Assembly (NCBI RefSeq): GCF_001522545.3
Contig: NC_031783.1
Span: forward strand, 6,225,433 to 6,289,432
Length of the DNA stretch: 64,000 nucleotides
Reading direction: 5' to 3'
DNA from: Parus major
Taxonomy: Eukaryota; Chordata; Aves; Passeriformes; Paridae
Made by a program: the position numbers and the translations under genes. Below the pieces are notes generated by a model. It ran no database searches, was not told where the DNA came from, and was given only the letters and a program-made list of their open reading frames with translations. Of the stretch, positions 34,335 through 47,489 are shown in pieces. Numbering within the stretch: the stretch's first letter is position 1; each line of letters begins with the position of its first letter.

Positions 34335-35030
34335 AACCCCCTCCTCGGGGCAGGGCAGGGCCGGTACGAGAGGAGCTGCTGCCGCGCGGCTCCTGAGAGC
34401 ATTCCCTAAGGAACGGGCCACCTTCCGCCTGCCACACTCGAGGAAGCGAAACTCCGGCCTCGCTCGGCCCGCGCCCGCATCACCGAGGGCAGGAACCGTC
34501 GGCCACGGCCTCCTGCGGACCGTCCCGGGACCGGGACCGCGCCGCTCGGGACACCGCTGGCCCGCAACGCCCCAACCTGCTCCCGGTGTTCAGGGGGCTC
34601 CTGCGGGGCGGGGCCGGAGCATTGGAGCACTGGGAGCGGCCCGGGGAGGGCAGCGCTCGGGCCCGGCAGCAAACCGCCCCCCCCCGCCGCCCCGCTCTGC
34701 CCTGCCCGCTGCCCCGCCAGGCTCCGGGCTGAGCGGCACAGCCCTTACCGTGCCGAGCCGTGCCCACCAGCCCTCTTCTCTTCTCCGCTTCTCTCCGCTC
34801 GCCCGGGTGCAGCCACCGTCAGCAGGGTTTGTCCCGTCCCGTCCCCACCGCGTTTCCTCCTCCCCTTCCCCCTAGAGCCGCGAGCAGGCGCCGCGGGGGT
34901 TGCTCGGGAGGGCGCTCCGCTGGCCCGTCCAGGCCCTGCTCCGAGAGCAGCCTCGGCCGCTCCCCCAGACCCACCGGCTCCCGGCAGCGGCGCGGCTGGG
35001 CGGGACGGGACGGGAAGGGAAGTGGGGTAA
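34335..35030 (-). promoter_or_regulatory. LITAF: CpG island promoter of LITAF
   Basis: The GC content rises abruptly, with dense CpG and C-runs, then falls back to AT-rich DNA on both sides. It lies at the expected distance upstream of the LITAF ATG exon and includes the donor-bearing first exon. No TATA box is seen, as usual for a CpG-island promoter. It may drive transcription in both directions. Confidence 0.75.
34749..34870 (-). other. LITAF: LITAF non-coding exon 1 (right end uncertain)
   Basis: On the minus strand ...CACG|GTAAGGGC makes a good donor at 34749/34748 inside the CpG island, matching the acceptor before the ATG exon. Known LITAF genes have a non-coding first exon. The transcription start is not visible, so the upper boundary is a guess. 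Confidence 0.55.
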
Positions 35031-35059
35031 GCCTGTGGAAGTACAGGCACTCCTGACGC

Positions 35060-36970
35060 ATTTCGCAGTCACGGCGATCGGGAACTCTGCGGCTTTCGCC
35101 AAGAGCTCACTCAGATTAAACCAGTAATCTTCAACTTTCCCGTCAGCTTCGCAGCCAAGCATCATGTTCTGTAACACTGCAGGGAAATCACTTCTCTAAT
35201 TCTACAATACCCCTTATATTTCCAGATCGGGTATTTCAGACAAAATACAAGAACAATAAAATGATCAACAAAACTTTCAAGTACAAGATTCGGTGAGTTT
35301 AGGTAGGTGCCTTTACAAGCAATTGAATTGGATTCACTCTTTGGAAAGCACAAGTGTATGTCACTCCTTTCTCTGTCCAGCTCTGACATTACACAAAAGT
35401 GAATCATGGACAGATCTCTAAATGGACTTCAAAAGGGACTGCTTCACACACTAGTTTGTGTGAATATACCTTAGACTGAAGGGACTTGATAGCCCTTGTG
35501 GGTTATCATCAGGGACAGTTCATAAAGCCTTTTGGCTGAAAGCATCCATTAAATCCATTAAAGTCCTGCTTTTGTATTTAAATATTTTCTTGAACCTTGC
35601 CCTAAAGAACACACATAAAGCTTCAATTCAAACACGTCCTGGAGCAAGGAGTCAGGTTTTATAGGATGAAAGGAGCTCTTACCCAAAGTGATGATAAACC
35701 TAACATGAAGCTCTGCAATCACAGAATCACTGAATCGCCTGCAAGTATGGCTGCTTGGGGATGTCATCAGATGTTGAGAGTACTGAGGACATGAATACTC
35801 CAGACCCCTGATTTGGGGGTAACAGGGAGAGGAGTGTGGAGTGTGATTCATTAGCACTGAGATTAGAACTAGACGTAGAGGTGAATCAATTTATACCATT
35901 ATTAAGAAATCATGTTATACATTGTTCTTCTCAGAAGCAGAACATGAGTAATTTGGGCTTTGGTGCCCTGGATTAACTAAAATTGGAATAATTGTTCTCT
36001 TACTGAATCCCCTTCCCTAGGTGGCCATGAGCAGCTTAGGAGCCACAGAAGAGAGAAGCCATGACTGACACATCTCCCGGGGTAAAATCAAGCATGACCT
36101 TCAACTGAAAGACTTCTGACTCCAGCTGCCATGCTCTCTCATGTGTTGTGTTTTGCATCACATGAGATGTGATGCTGGCTTCTGTTCCTCCTTGGGGACC
36201 CCAATAACATTTCTCCTTTTTGCCCGACTACTGTTTCCACCAAATGTCCAAGTAGGTTAGATATTGGCATATATCTACTGGTATGTGACTATTTCATCTC
36301 ACTATTCATCTTCCTTCTAACCCTGCTCACCATTTGCTAATTCTGCCTTTCCAGTCCTTTAGCTGGATGGGCGAAAGAAGCATCAGCTTTAGCCAGTCTG
36401 TGGCTGACCAGGTGACCACAGCACCTGTGAGCATGTGGAAAATTACACAGAAGTCACAATTAATGAAACGTTGTATAGTGGCCAGTGGAACAAATTGGCC
36501 CAATCCAGTCAATGAGCCCTGTGGCCACAGAAAGTAACAAACTGTAACACTTTTCTCAGGAGTATGTATATCCTTGCTAATAAATACTTGTACCATCTTG
36601 AGCCAAGCATTCATCTTAGGCAGAATTATCCTGTCCATCAGGTACCATAAAAAGTAATGCCTACTTCTAATTGGTGTTAAGGAGTTTTGTTCCTGATTCT
36701 GAGTGACAAGCTTGTAGAAAATTGCCAGCTTTGCTACAGAGAATTGATGAGGCTGGTTGAGCAAGGACATGAGTTGAAGCACTTGCTTATATTACACCTG
36801 ACTTGAGTGAAGCTTAAGCACTGCATGGTGTCTGGGATACAGTGTAGGCTCCCAGCCCAGTGTCTCAGTGAAGTAGAGAGTGTGCTCACACACTCTATGT
36901 ACCGTATGGAGACAGGGCCTCAGCCCCCTTATCCATATACACTAACGATTAGAAGTAGAAATCCGGTCCT
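35060..36970. other. Sequence upstream of LITAF, no gene seen
   Basis: AT-rich flank of the CpG island. A short string near 35717-35740 (aatcacagaatcactgaatc) resembles the end of a minus-strand CR1 but is too short to call. An open minus-strand frame of 151 codons at 36327-36782 has no recognisable domain. Confidence 0.55.
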
Positions 36971-36974
36971 GTGA

Positions 36975-37553
36975 GATGTGTGGCCAGCAGGCCGAGGAAG
37001 GGGATTCTGTCTGCTCCACTCTCATGAAACTCCACCTGCAGGGCTGCATCCATGGCTCTCAACAAGGGCATGGAGCTGCTGAAGCAAATCCAGAGGTGGC
37101 CATGAAGATGTGCCAAGGGCTGCAGCACCACTGCTATGGAGACAGGCTGGGAGAGCTGGAGTTGTTCAGCCTGGAGAAAAGAAGGCTCCAGAGTGACTTT
37201 ACTGCTCCTTTCAGTACTTGAAGGGGGCCTATAAGAAAATTTGAGACAAACTTTAACAGGGCCTGTTGCAACAGGAAAAAATATGATGGTTTTAAACTGA
37301 AGGAGGGGTAGATTTAGATTAGATTAGATGTAAAAAAGGAGGCTTTTACAATGTGGGTGGTAAACCATTGTCACAGTTTTCCCAGAAAGGTGGTGGATGC
37401 CCCTGAAAACATTCAAGGCCAGGTTGGACAGGGCTCTGAGCAACTTGGTCTACTGAAAGGTGTCTCTGCTCATTGCAGAGATTATAAATAAATGATACTT
37501 AAATTATATTTAAATGTCCCTTCCAACCCACACTGTTCTATGTTTCTGTGATG
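36975..37553 (+). mobile_element. CR1 LINE fragment, longest copy in the window
   Basis: Contains GTTGTTCAGCCTGGAGAAAA, GTACTTGAAGGGGGCCTATA, GGTTTTAAACTGAAGGAGGG, TTCAAGGCCAGGTTGGACAG, GAGCAACTTGGTCTACTGAA and TCCCTTCCAACCCACACTGT, ending with TTCTATGTTTCTGTGATGA. This is the 3' untranslated end plus the end of the reverse-transcriptase ORF, with many indels; no coding capacity remains. Confidence 0.94.
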
Positions 37554-40500
37554 AAGATGTGCAGTTGTAAAATGTTGATGGGAGTAAAGATGATCAGCAA
37601 AGGTGAGATGGCCTCTACTGCCTCTGCTGAGTGGAGGAGGAAGCAATATTAAAGTATCATGGTTCTGTTCTGCCTTTGATTCAACCATTAATCCTAACTC
37701 AGCCTGACCAAAGGTAACTGAAACCCTCATTATCCCTCATTTACATGTACATTTACATATGAAACATACACCAATATGCAACTGAGAAAGTGCCTTCTTT
37801 CCCCACTATCTAAGATGGAAGTAACAAGTAACCAATTATATTTGACTATAGTCTCCATTTATCTGAAAATATAAAACTGATGTTTGGAATCCTCCATGTA
37901 AAGGATGAGAATATGACCCCATTTCATACATGGGTTTGCTCCTCTCTCCGCCCCAAAGGAGAGATGCCTCTTGAGTAAGTTTGGTGTCTCTGTGTCAGAC
38001 CATACCTGGGTCAAACCAAGCTTAATTAACTGTGAAGCATAACAAAAAGCAGATTTTTTAATTTAGCTTGAAGCTAACTTAGCTTAATTAACCATTGGCT
38101 GGTGCTAATGCAGTAACAGTATTTATCAACAGCAATTCCAAATCTGTATTCCTGTTCAATAAGTAGCACTATTTGTCAGTCTGTGATTGTGGATGTTCTT
38201 ATTAAACACAACCAGACTACAGTGCCAAATTGATAATAACCAGAGATTAAGGCCAGCTGCATTCAGCCCCTCAGATCTCCAATACAAGTGGGGTTATTTT
38301 GTGCCAGATTTCATATTCTAATGGAAGAGAGCTGCAGCCCAACAACCTTCCTGGGTTAGGCCCCAGGAAACCCACACAGCTTCCGCGGAGCTGCCACCTG
38401 TGCGTTGGCACCCACAGAAGTTCTGTTCCTGCAGCAGACCAGGTGACTGGGTGGGGACACAGCCAGCGCCAGCTCAAGGCATGCACGAGGAAACACGGCT
38501 AGAAACTGATAGAGCATTTTATCTCTCCACCCTTCCCCATGAGCTGTGTACCTGAAGATTATAAACATAATTAGTTTTTAAAAAACCATAACAAAAAAGC
38601 CAGGCACACAAATACAGCAGGATGTAACCATAAGAGCCCTGCTCTGTCCCCAGTCCCGTGGCATGGTGTGATCAGCAGCCCCACCTGCTTTATTCACTCA
38701 CTGTTCAGCTTCTCTCTGCTTTACTGAGTCATCACCAGGGCTGCTAACAGCACCGTGGAAATGTACACAGAATACAGTGGATACTTTGTCATCACACTGA
38801 TTGCACACACGCTATTGCAGAACACCAGCAGATGTCAGTTTAGCCCCAAAAATAATTGCATGCTGGATTTACTAGCCTTTGTTCTTACAGCAGTAAATTG
38901 ATACACGTTTAAAAGCCTGTTAGCCATATTTTACCTATTGTAATATGTTCTCAATAATGTGTAAAATAAGTAAACCTTAATCTCACCATGAATTTCTTCT
39001 GCCCAGAAATCACAGGACTCGCACACATACAAAATAAATATTTTTTAATGTGCGTCTGTAATTTTGCATATACTGATTTGTTGAAGCTAAATAAGAATTT
39101 CTATGGCTTCTAATCATTTCAGCAATACTAGATACTTAAGGAGTTGTACCAGAATGCAATTTCAGGCCAATAATCAATGTACAAAGACAGATTTAAAGAG
39201 AAGGAAGGTTGATTCATTAAGCCAAATAATCTGAAAGAATGTTTGGTTTTTTCTTCGCTGCTGCAATGGCTGATTCAAATTGCTAAGCAAACAGAACAAA
39301 AACTCCAATACAATTTCAACAGTTAGTACAATACTATACAAGTGTTGAAGTTCACATGAGAAGCCCTCAAAGATGACAAGATCCCACATTTCAGTGTAAA
39401 ATGCATGTTCACATTGCTGAGGTGTCCTCAAAGCACTGGTGTAGGATGAATTAATTTCAGTTTCCACATGGTCACCTCCAACCCTATTGGGCAGAGGAGC
39501 AGTAGTTAAAGGAACCACTTGAGTTTAGGGGTTTTGTTGAGCACAGAGTTTAAGGATTTCATCAGCTTCCAGACCCACTCTCTGGTAACTTCAGCACTTT
39601 CCAATTGTACTATGCAGACAATACAGTTTCATCCTCTAGATTGCTTCTGCAATAATTAAAACTAAGTACAACCATAATATACTTCCTCTCCTGTATTATT
39701 ACTGCAAAACTCCTGATCACAAAATACTTCAGCGCTAACTACTCAATCATTAACAGCTTGCAGGGGTAACAGTGCTGTATTGTTTCTTCTTGAGTAAGAT
39801 CTGTTCAATATAACCAACTCTACCAACATGTGCTGATGTCAAACAGCCTGACATTAGAGGTGCCAAATTCATGGGAAAGTGTGGTGCAGTTTGTTAGTGT
39901 GAACGAGAGAGCAGCCTGGGGACAAAGCTGCCAGGAGGTGACTTACCTTGAATGCTAGTTTCCACACATTAGCTTAATAAAAACACAAACAAAAAATCCA
40001 AAACAAACAAACAAAGCTATCATAGAGGCTATCAAACCTGCTGTTTGGCCAGTCTGTGGTATAATCTTGGCACAAATCAGCCTTGCCAGCTTTTCTATCT
40101 GACCACTGAAACCACTGATCTAAATCTTACAATGAAGCTTCCTGCTATTTTCCTTGAGGCAGCAGCCGGACATGTTCTCATGAAGTGCTTTGATCCAACT
40201 CTGGCTCTAAAGTAAGGTATGATCAGTATTCTTTTCTGCATAATTCTGATAGAATATTCACACAGCTGTCATCTTGACACCAGAATTATTGTGATCTAGT
40301 TGGGATATAGGCAAGAAATACAGAAATATGTATAGAGATTGAGACTGTATTACTAAAAATTCACAGTTATCCAATAAGGCTTTCCTTCAGGCCTCAAATA
40401 TCCACTTCTCAAAGTCTTGTTTCTAGCATCACTCATCCATTATGTGCAAAGCTAGATTCCAATAAACGTTTATTTTCTTATCTTCCTCTCACTTTATGAG

Positions 40501-43500
40501 TTATTGATATTGAATTATGTATTGGTTTATACTTTCTAGTTTTTTTCAGTTAGGTTGCATGATTTAAGGAGAGCTTGGACATCATGTTTAGCATTTCAGT
40601 TCCCCAGCTCTGGCAGGACTGCCTTCATTGAAGACACCTCAGTGAATCTCTCAAGTCTCAGCTCAGAAGGGGTCAAGTTCCTGTTACACAAACTCAGACA
40701 TTATATATCATATCTTGTCACTTGAAACTGGTAGGAAGCATCCAGCCAGGAAGTTTATCATCTGGGCACAAGTGCCATAGCTACAGAGCTGCAACAGCAA
40801 TGCGAGCATTAACAGTCATTTACCAAACAGATGACTAATCGTGGTGAAATGCAATCTCATCAGCCACTGCTACACAGTAAGAAAACACTTCTCCAAATCT
40901 GTGTGCAGCCTTGAGTAGCTTGTTACACTGCATGCCAAATGTTTAGGACACTCCTCGTTTGAAATGAAACCTTTGTCTTTTCAGACTGATCCTTTATCAA
41001 TCAGCAAACAATTGAATATGCTTACAAAGACTCGAAGACTGTAATAAAGATAAGTGAAGAAAGCCTCACGTAGGCTGGTGAGAGCTGGCTGATCTGCTGG
41101 GTGCATAGCTTCTGTAAGTCTTGACTGTATGCACAGCTCCTCCTGAATTTGCCCTGCAGCAAAATCATGTGTTCTGTGACACAATCACAAGAGAATCTAC
41201 AGTAACTAAAAATAAACTGCTCCTCTGCAAATTTATGGCTCGGTTTAGTCCAGCTCATAAATAACTGTCCAGCACTGGTCAGCAAACACAGTTCCTTATG
41301 ATTATCACATTGTGCACGACCTCATTAATTATCATTAGAGGCAGCTATTTTAGAACCTTCAAACACTTGCAACACTTGGGTTTAGTCCCAGATAATTGCT
41401 TAGTAAGTCATCAGTTCTCTGAGCAGCTTATGTTACCCTCATTTGTATATCTGACCCAGCTGCTTTGCCACTTCCTTGACAGCTTTCAGCACTCCAGAGC
41501 TGCCGCCTCTGTGGCACTAATTCTGTTCCACCTGGGTGATGGGAGAGCTTGGTAATGGGCACCTTTCCAGTATCTCTGCAGGACACCTCTGCAGGAACAT
41601 CTTCCCTATAGCCAGGAATGGCTCTGCCCACCTGTAGGGCAAACATAGCTACCAGGACAATGGACCTTAATGTTTCTTTAATCAGATGGCACTGACAATA
41701 GTGACAATTCATCCACTAACTTTTATTAATTAAATCAAACTTAAATTACAGTCTTTTTTTATTTTAAACAAAAAATTAAGTCCAAATTAGATTTTAAGTG
41801 AGACCAACAGTTGAAGCTGTTTCTTGTTAGAACTGTACTTTCAGTGTAACAGAAAAATATCACTTTTGTAACCATTATTTTTAAGTTTTACATAACTTTT
41901 TTGGGGAACATTTACTGTAAATTTTAGAAAATCAGGCAGTGGGCTGTCTGCAAAGGACTTTTACAAAAGGGAATTATCTCATTCAGCAAGCATAATATTT
42001 TCACAGATACTGGGGGGATTAGAGCCTTCCCCATAAAATTAATCCTTATTGCATTTGGAAAGGAATTTTCACTCACTAAAGAATAAGAGTTGTCACTTGC
42101 ATTCTAACAAGAAAGAATCAAGCTAGTATAGGTCAATAAAGAATATAAATATCTTAATTTCAAATAAAAATATTTGTACAAGTTGTTTATATCTGTAGTA
42201 AGACTTTTTGCTTTCAGATTTGCATACATATTTACATACATATTCTGCGGACTACTGACCTGAAAATAAAGAGAAAAATCTGCTTGTCTTTGCTTCACTA
42301 GAAGCACACTGAATGCTTTTAGCTGTGGTTATCTGAAGCACTTACAAAATCTCAGTGAAACTCAAAAAACTTCAGCAAGAACTTCACTGAATTCCCAATT
42401 ATACAGGAAAAGCTAGATGGGTGATAACAACCCTGCCAGGATTGTAACTGACAGTACTGCAGTAGCAATTCTGCTCTTTCAGCAGCTGTGCAAAAAGCAA
42501 ACAGGAAAATAGCAATGCTTCCCTGGAAACTGCAGGATATACTAGTTAAAGCTGCCCTATTTGAATTTGTAAGATAACACAAATAGGCCTCCCAAGTAAC
42601 AATTAGAAATCATCATACTATATTTATTGCTTGAATTAGATAAAATTTGGATCTGAGAAACGTGATAGTGCAAGAAGTAGAGCTACAGCACCTTATTAGG
42701 ACAGTCTATATCAGAATCCTACCAAAAGGGCTTGAGCATCAGCTTTTAGGACTTTCATTCATTTATGTGCTACACAGCATTGGATGTCCTTTTAAATAAA
42801 AGGCCAGAGTGCTCCTAGGGTCTAAACCCCCAGAAGATTACTAAAGCTTATAAGAGAAGTATGAGATCTGCACTAAGAGAAGGGGGTGAATGATCCTGGA
42901 CAAAGCATGCTGCTAAAGATGGGAAGTGCATGAGGCTTCTCATGGGAGGTCCTCCCTGAGGCTGCTGCCCTGTGTGGATGTACCTGGGAGACCTCTGTGT
43001 AGCATCAGACTTCATAAGAATGTACCTGCACAATCCATGGCAGGATTTTCCTGTGACTTTAGAATGGTCCATGACGAGATACTTAAACACCTGCACTGCA
43101 GTAGTCTTTGACAAGGCTTACAAATGTAAAGGTACACCTTTCACCTGTGCAAAAACTCAAAAAGTCAGCAAGGTATCTGTGCTCTCTTTTCTCACAATAC
43201 GTGTTTACCTTCTATACAAGGCACAGTAAGTCATTTGCTTATTCCAGACAAAGGCAGGCTTAAGATATACGTTAAGACATTCTGGTTGAGGATGATATTA
43301 ATTGAAATAGCACCCTGCTACTCTCCTGTGTCTCCATATTCCTTCTGAGTTCTCATGAAACAAGACTGCCTGTGTCTAATAAGGAGTGAGTCAGAAATAA
43401 CTTTTGAGATGTTTGCTGTCATTCTGATCATTTCTTGTACACCCTTGTATGGACTGTGCACCATTTGTTATCTCCCATGGCATATGTCAGAGTACACTCC

Positions 43501-46500
43501 TGCTGTAACGTGCTAGTGATGAAGGTTTAGTTACTGTGTGGCAGACCATGGGGTGAGGAACAGAAGGAGCCATGCCTGTAAAAAAACCAAGTGACCACAT
43601 TGCTGCCAGAAAGCATTCTATGAAACTTTGATTGTACTGCACAAAGAACAGCTGCATAAAAACACCTTGGATTTTTAAAGGATGCACTATAAATACTTTT
43701 TTTCATAGCCACCTTGCCAGCATCACTAACAACTCTGCTTCTCACGTCCAGCTCCAATGTGAATATGCCACTAACCCAGCATCCCAAGCTATGGCCAGAT
43801 ACTGCAGTCTGTCCAGCCAGCCCTGGGACAGGCACTCTGAGCTCTCCCAGAGCTGCAGGCCTGGGCAGCCCTTCAGAGGGGATGACATAATGGCTTGCAG
43901 CTGAAAGGATCCCTTTGAAATAAGCTGCTTTTTCAGAGCTGTATACAGCCTATTAACTCTGCTCCAGCTTATCTGGAAGAGATAATAACAATGTTCCCAC
44001 TCTACCATGAATTCCTTGAGTTATCGAAGTCCTGGACATGACAAAAAAAATGGACTGTGTAATTTTAAGTGTTGGGATTACATGTGTTAAAATACATGTT
44101 TTTAATCACAGAAATAATTAGGTAGAAAATTTAGAAGTTGAAAGCAGATATATTTATTAATTTTCTTTCTAGGGCATGTAATTCCCTGTCAAACATGCTT
44201 AGATAATGCCTTGCAGCCAGAAGCACCACGACATACTGAGCTTTGCTGAGCTTACACGTAAGGAGAGAACTGGATAGTTTGTATCTATGACATAATTGCT
44301 TAGCAATGTTTTAAATAATATTTAAACCCTTCCATAAAGTGAAAACCAGGCTTATTGTATTAAAAGCCTTTTTAAACTTAAAAATTCCAGAGCCACAATC
44401 TCCTTTAAATTTCACAAAACGTTGGCAAATATCTTTTCTCTGAACACTTTATAGTATGTATGTTAAATTTCAGACCCTGCATTGCTTTCCTCCCACAGAA
44501 GACAGCACTGGATTGGATGAGCTGTGCTAGCAAATCCCATGGCAGAAATCTCCAGGATCTCAAGGAGTGTGAATGAGTCAATCCTACAGCAGAGCTATCG
44601 GATCCTGTCCTTTGTCCCTACCTCACCAAAAGCAGCACACCATGAGGAATCCCTGCTGCTATCAGTGACAAAAATGTGTAGTGGATAAATATTAGACTAG
44701 AAAAGCAACATCTGCTACTAGGCTTGCTTGATATTGGGAAGACATGACAAAATTTTTAAAAATAACTTCAAAGCACCGAAGAGTTGTCTCTTTTCCTACC
44801 CACAGCATTCAGCTGACACTTTCAAATATGAAAACCAGAACACTACAGAGACATCTTGTACACCTCTCTGTTATGTTTCATACCACTAGGCTGGTTGTAT
44901 ACAGGTTAATACTTTACCCTTTCCAGATGTTTAGTCATAAAATGAACATTTTCATATGCATTTTCTGAACACAGGAGTTAGAGAACACTAATACTCCATG
45001 AAATAGCTAAAAAAAAGCATTTGAAAGCAGAAGGAAGAGCTACACTTCCAAACCAGTACCCAAGCCTAAATAGCTAAAATAACCTCTTCTAATAAACCTA
45101 TCCACTCTACTAAATGCTTGGTGACCATAGCGAATTATTAGCATGGCTTTTTTAGTGATGGCCTTACAAAAACAGATGATAGCACTACATCCTGGACTGT
45201 AGATGAACTAAATCAATTTAAGTCTTACAGATTTTTTTTCCTTAAATGATCAGGTTATTTGTATAAACCCACGTCTTAGTTATGCCATGCAAATGTTTTT
45301 GATTCTGCCCAAAACAGCTAGGCAGTATGGCATATGATGAAATCACAAGTCTGCATTACTAGCTGGGTGTACTTTTTAGATTAGAAAAATTACTTAAGCT
45401 TTTAATAAAAAATTTGAAGCTTTTCTGGTGTCAGTCCCCATTCACACAATCACTACCACTGTATAGAGTCGTGCTGTAAATACATGCACTTGTATAAAGC
45501 ACTAGTACTTACTTATCTACTAACAGAACTCATGGTAATGGCAGAGCTCTGCTTCCCCTTCTCAGTCAGTTCAAGTACCTGTTCAGTCAGAACTCACTGT
45601 TCATTCCCTTTCCACACAAACAGCGCTGACACTACAGAGCTTGCTGCAGTGCTCACGCTGCACCAACACTTGAACCTCAGGCAATGATCCAGCATGCAGG
45701 GAAAATGGTAGTGACTCTTTATTTGACATAAACCTTAAATGCTGGCTTATTTGTTGGAGCCTCTATCTTTGTTACAGTTATTTTTAAGTCTATTATCTGC
45801 AGAAGCCATAGCAAATCAGGTAATTGGCTGAAACTGGTTTAGACCCCTAGTCATCCTACCTAATTTCAGGCATCTAAGGCATCTGAACTGTTAATACAGT
45901 CACCCAAACTGCACAAAACAGGTGCCCAGAGACAGAATCCTTTAGCAAGTGCTTGCCTTTGTAATTTATAATTTCCTTTAACAAACTCTACTTTGGTGTT
46001 TTGTCTAATAAAGGAGGGAGGCGACAGTTTTCTACAGCAGTTCCATTATTTGCAGTCACAACTTACTGTATCAAAGACTGGCAGGTTTGGAAAGCTCTTG
46101 AATTCTGTGCTCCAACAAAACGCAGGTGCACAGTGCCCTGAAGAGAGCACACCCAGCCTTATGCTCAGAGCACAGCCTGCTTCAGGGAAAAACCCGAGCG
46201 TGTCTGCAAAGAAACAAAGGAAGACGGATGACACTGCCAGTTTTATTCCTGCCAGACTGTAGAGATGACTTAACCACGGGTCTTGTGTTGTGACTCGGCA
46301 CTTCTTTAGCACCTCCTCATCCTATGAGAAGAAAGAATGCAATTTAAAAACAAGTGACGTTGAATGTGCTGGGCCGAGTGAGATTGCATTCTGGTGTACT
46401 TTCAGTTCTGGCCCCTCACTCACACAGGAAAGCTACAGAGTCTAAACTGCAGTTTAAATTAAAACAAAATTAATTATATCCAATCCAGTTCAATCAGTGG

Positions 46501-47006
46501 AAATCTCTTCAAGGATACTAATTTAATTTCTACAGATTGTCTCATTGCAGTTCAGCTACTGCAGATACTCATGGTTAAACATTAAAAGCTGCTTCCGATT
46601 CTTGAAAAATAAATTTCAGTATGATCTGAGTAATTTCAAAATTCTATTTATTTTAAGCTATAGATGTCAATACACCTTCTGGTACTCTAAATGCTCAAAA
46701 ATTACATGTTGAACAAGTGTAAACAGCTTATTCCTTGCAATAATGAAAATAATAACTGGTGGTTTTTCATTAAAAGATCTTCCAGTTTTTCTGACAACAT
46801 TGGCTTAAACACATCTAGTGAAGCTGTGTTACTTGACTCACAGACAGTATGGATGACATGAGTACAGAGACTCATGTACAGCATAACTCCAGAAGAATAC
46901 CTGTTAAAACAGAAGGTATCACAGAAATGGACACAGTTAACAGGAAATTAAAATCTATATATAGATGACATAGCCATATCTGCAGCTTTAGCAGTGGGGA
47001 TAAAGC
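37554..47006. other. Gene-poor AT-rich sequence
   Basis: No exon set, RNA gene or recognised repeat family seen. Open frames here are short, scattered on both strands, and lack splice-compatible neighbours or family motifs. Confidence 0.6.
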
Positions 47007-47036
47007 TCCTCTCTCTCTCTCTCTCTTTCTCTCTCA
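47007..47036. repeat. (CT)n microsatellite
   Basis: About 28 bases of CT repeat with one CTTT interruption. Simple dinucleotide repeat, likely length-variable. Confidence 0.9.
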
Positions 47037-47202
47037 ATAACATAACATCAACTTGCTAGTTTTCATAATGTTTTTGGTTTTTACTTGATTCTGATTTTGT
47101 TTCATCATATTAATTTCAAACTCAGAGGACTGGCAACAAGAGAGGCTAAAAGGCATAGTGAGTACCTTCTTCCTTTTACCAGTGCCTTTGCAAAAGTCAT
47201 AG

Positions 47203-47489
47203 CAGATTGTGTCAGGATTCTTTTCTCTCCTCATTCCCTCATTTTGGGAATGAAGAGAAAGATTGTGCCTGATGGCATCACCGTAAATGATCCTAGTGCT
47301 GATGGTATTAATGCAGATTTCCACTGGCAAGGCTTTCAAGACTAAAGAAATGCCAAAAAGACCTGCTTCTGTTTCCCTCCATTGTGTTGTTACCCTTGCA
47401 GGACTCATGCAAGGCAGCAGCTGCCTGCCCCCCACCACAGGCAGGAATTGTTGGGGAATGAGGAGTGAAAAGAATCCTGACACTATCTG
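47203..47489. repeat. 287-bp segment bounded by 35-bp near-perfect inverted repeats
   Basis: The left arm (47203-47237) starts cagattgtgtcaggattctt. The right arm (47455-47489) is its reverse complement with two mismatches (33 of 35 match). The central 217 bases show no coding or retroviral hallmark. It could be a short non-autonomous DNA transposon, a small LTR-like element (inner ends TGTCAGG...CCTGACA), or a locally formed fold-back. No target-site duplication is evident. Confidence 0.8.

Noticed and set aside
34406..35177. Several GC-rich frames on both strands in the LITAF CpG island
   Set aside because: Composition-driven open frames rich in A, G, P and R, overlapping the non-coding first exon and promoter; no family motif.
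35717..35740. Short CR1-like tail in minus orientation
   Set aside because: Only about 20 bases resemble the CR1 end and the adjacent sequence does not continue the element.
47034..47483. 149-codon minus-strand frame
   Set aside because: It spans the inverted-repeat element, and its ends simply translate the repeat arms (the same KNPDTI-like peptide appears on both strands).
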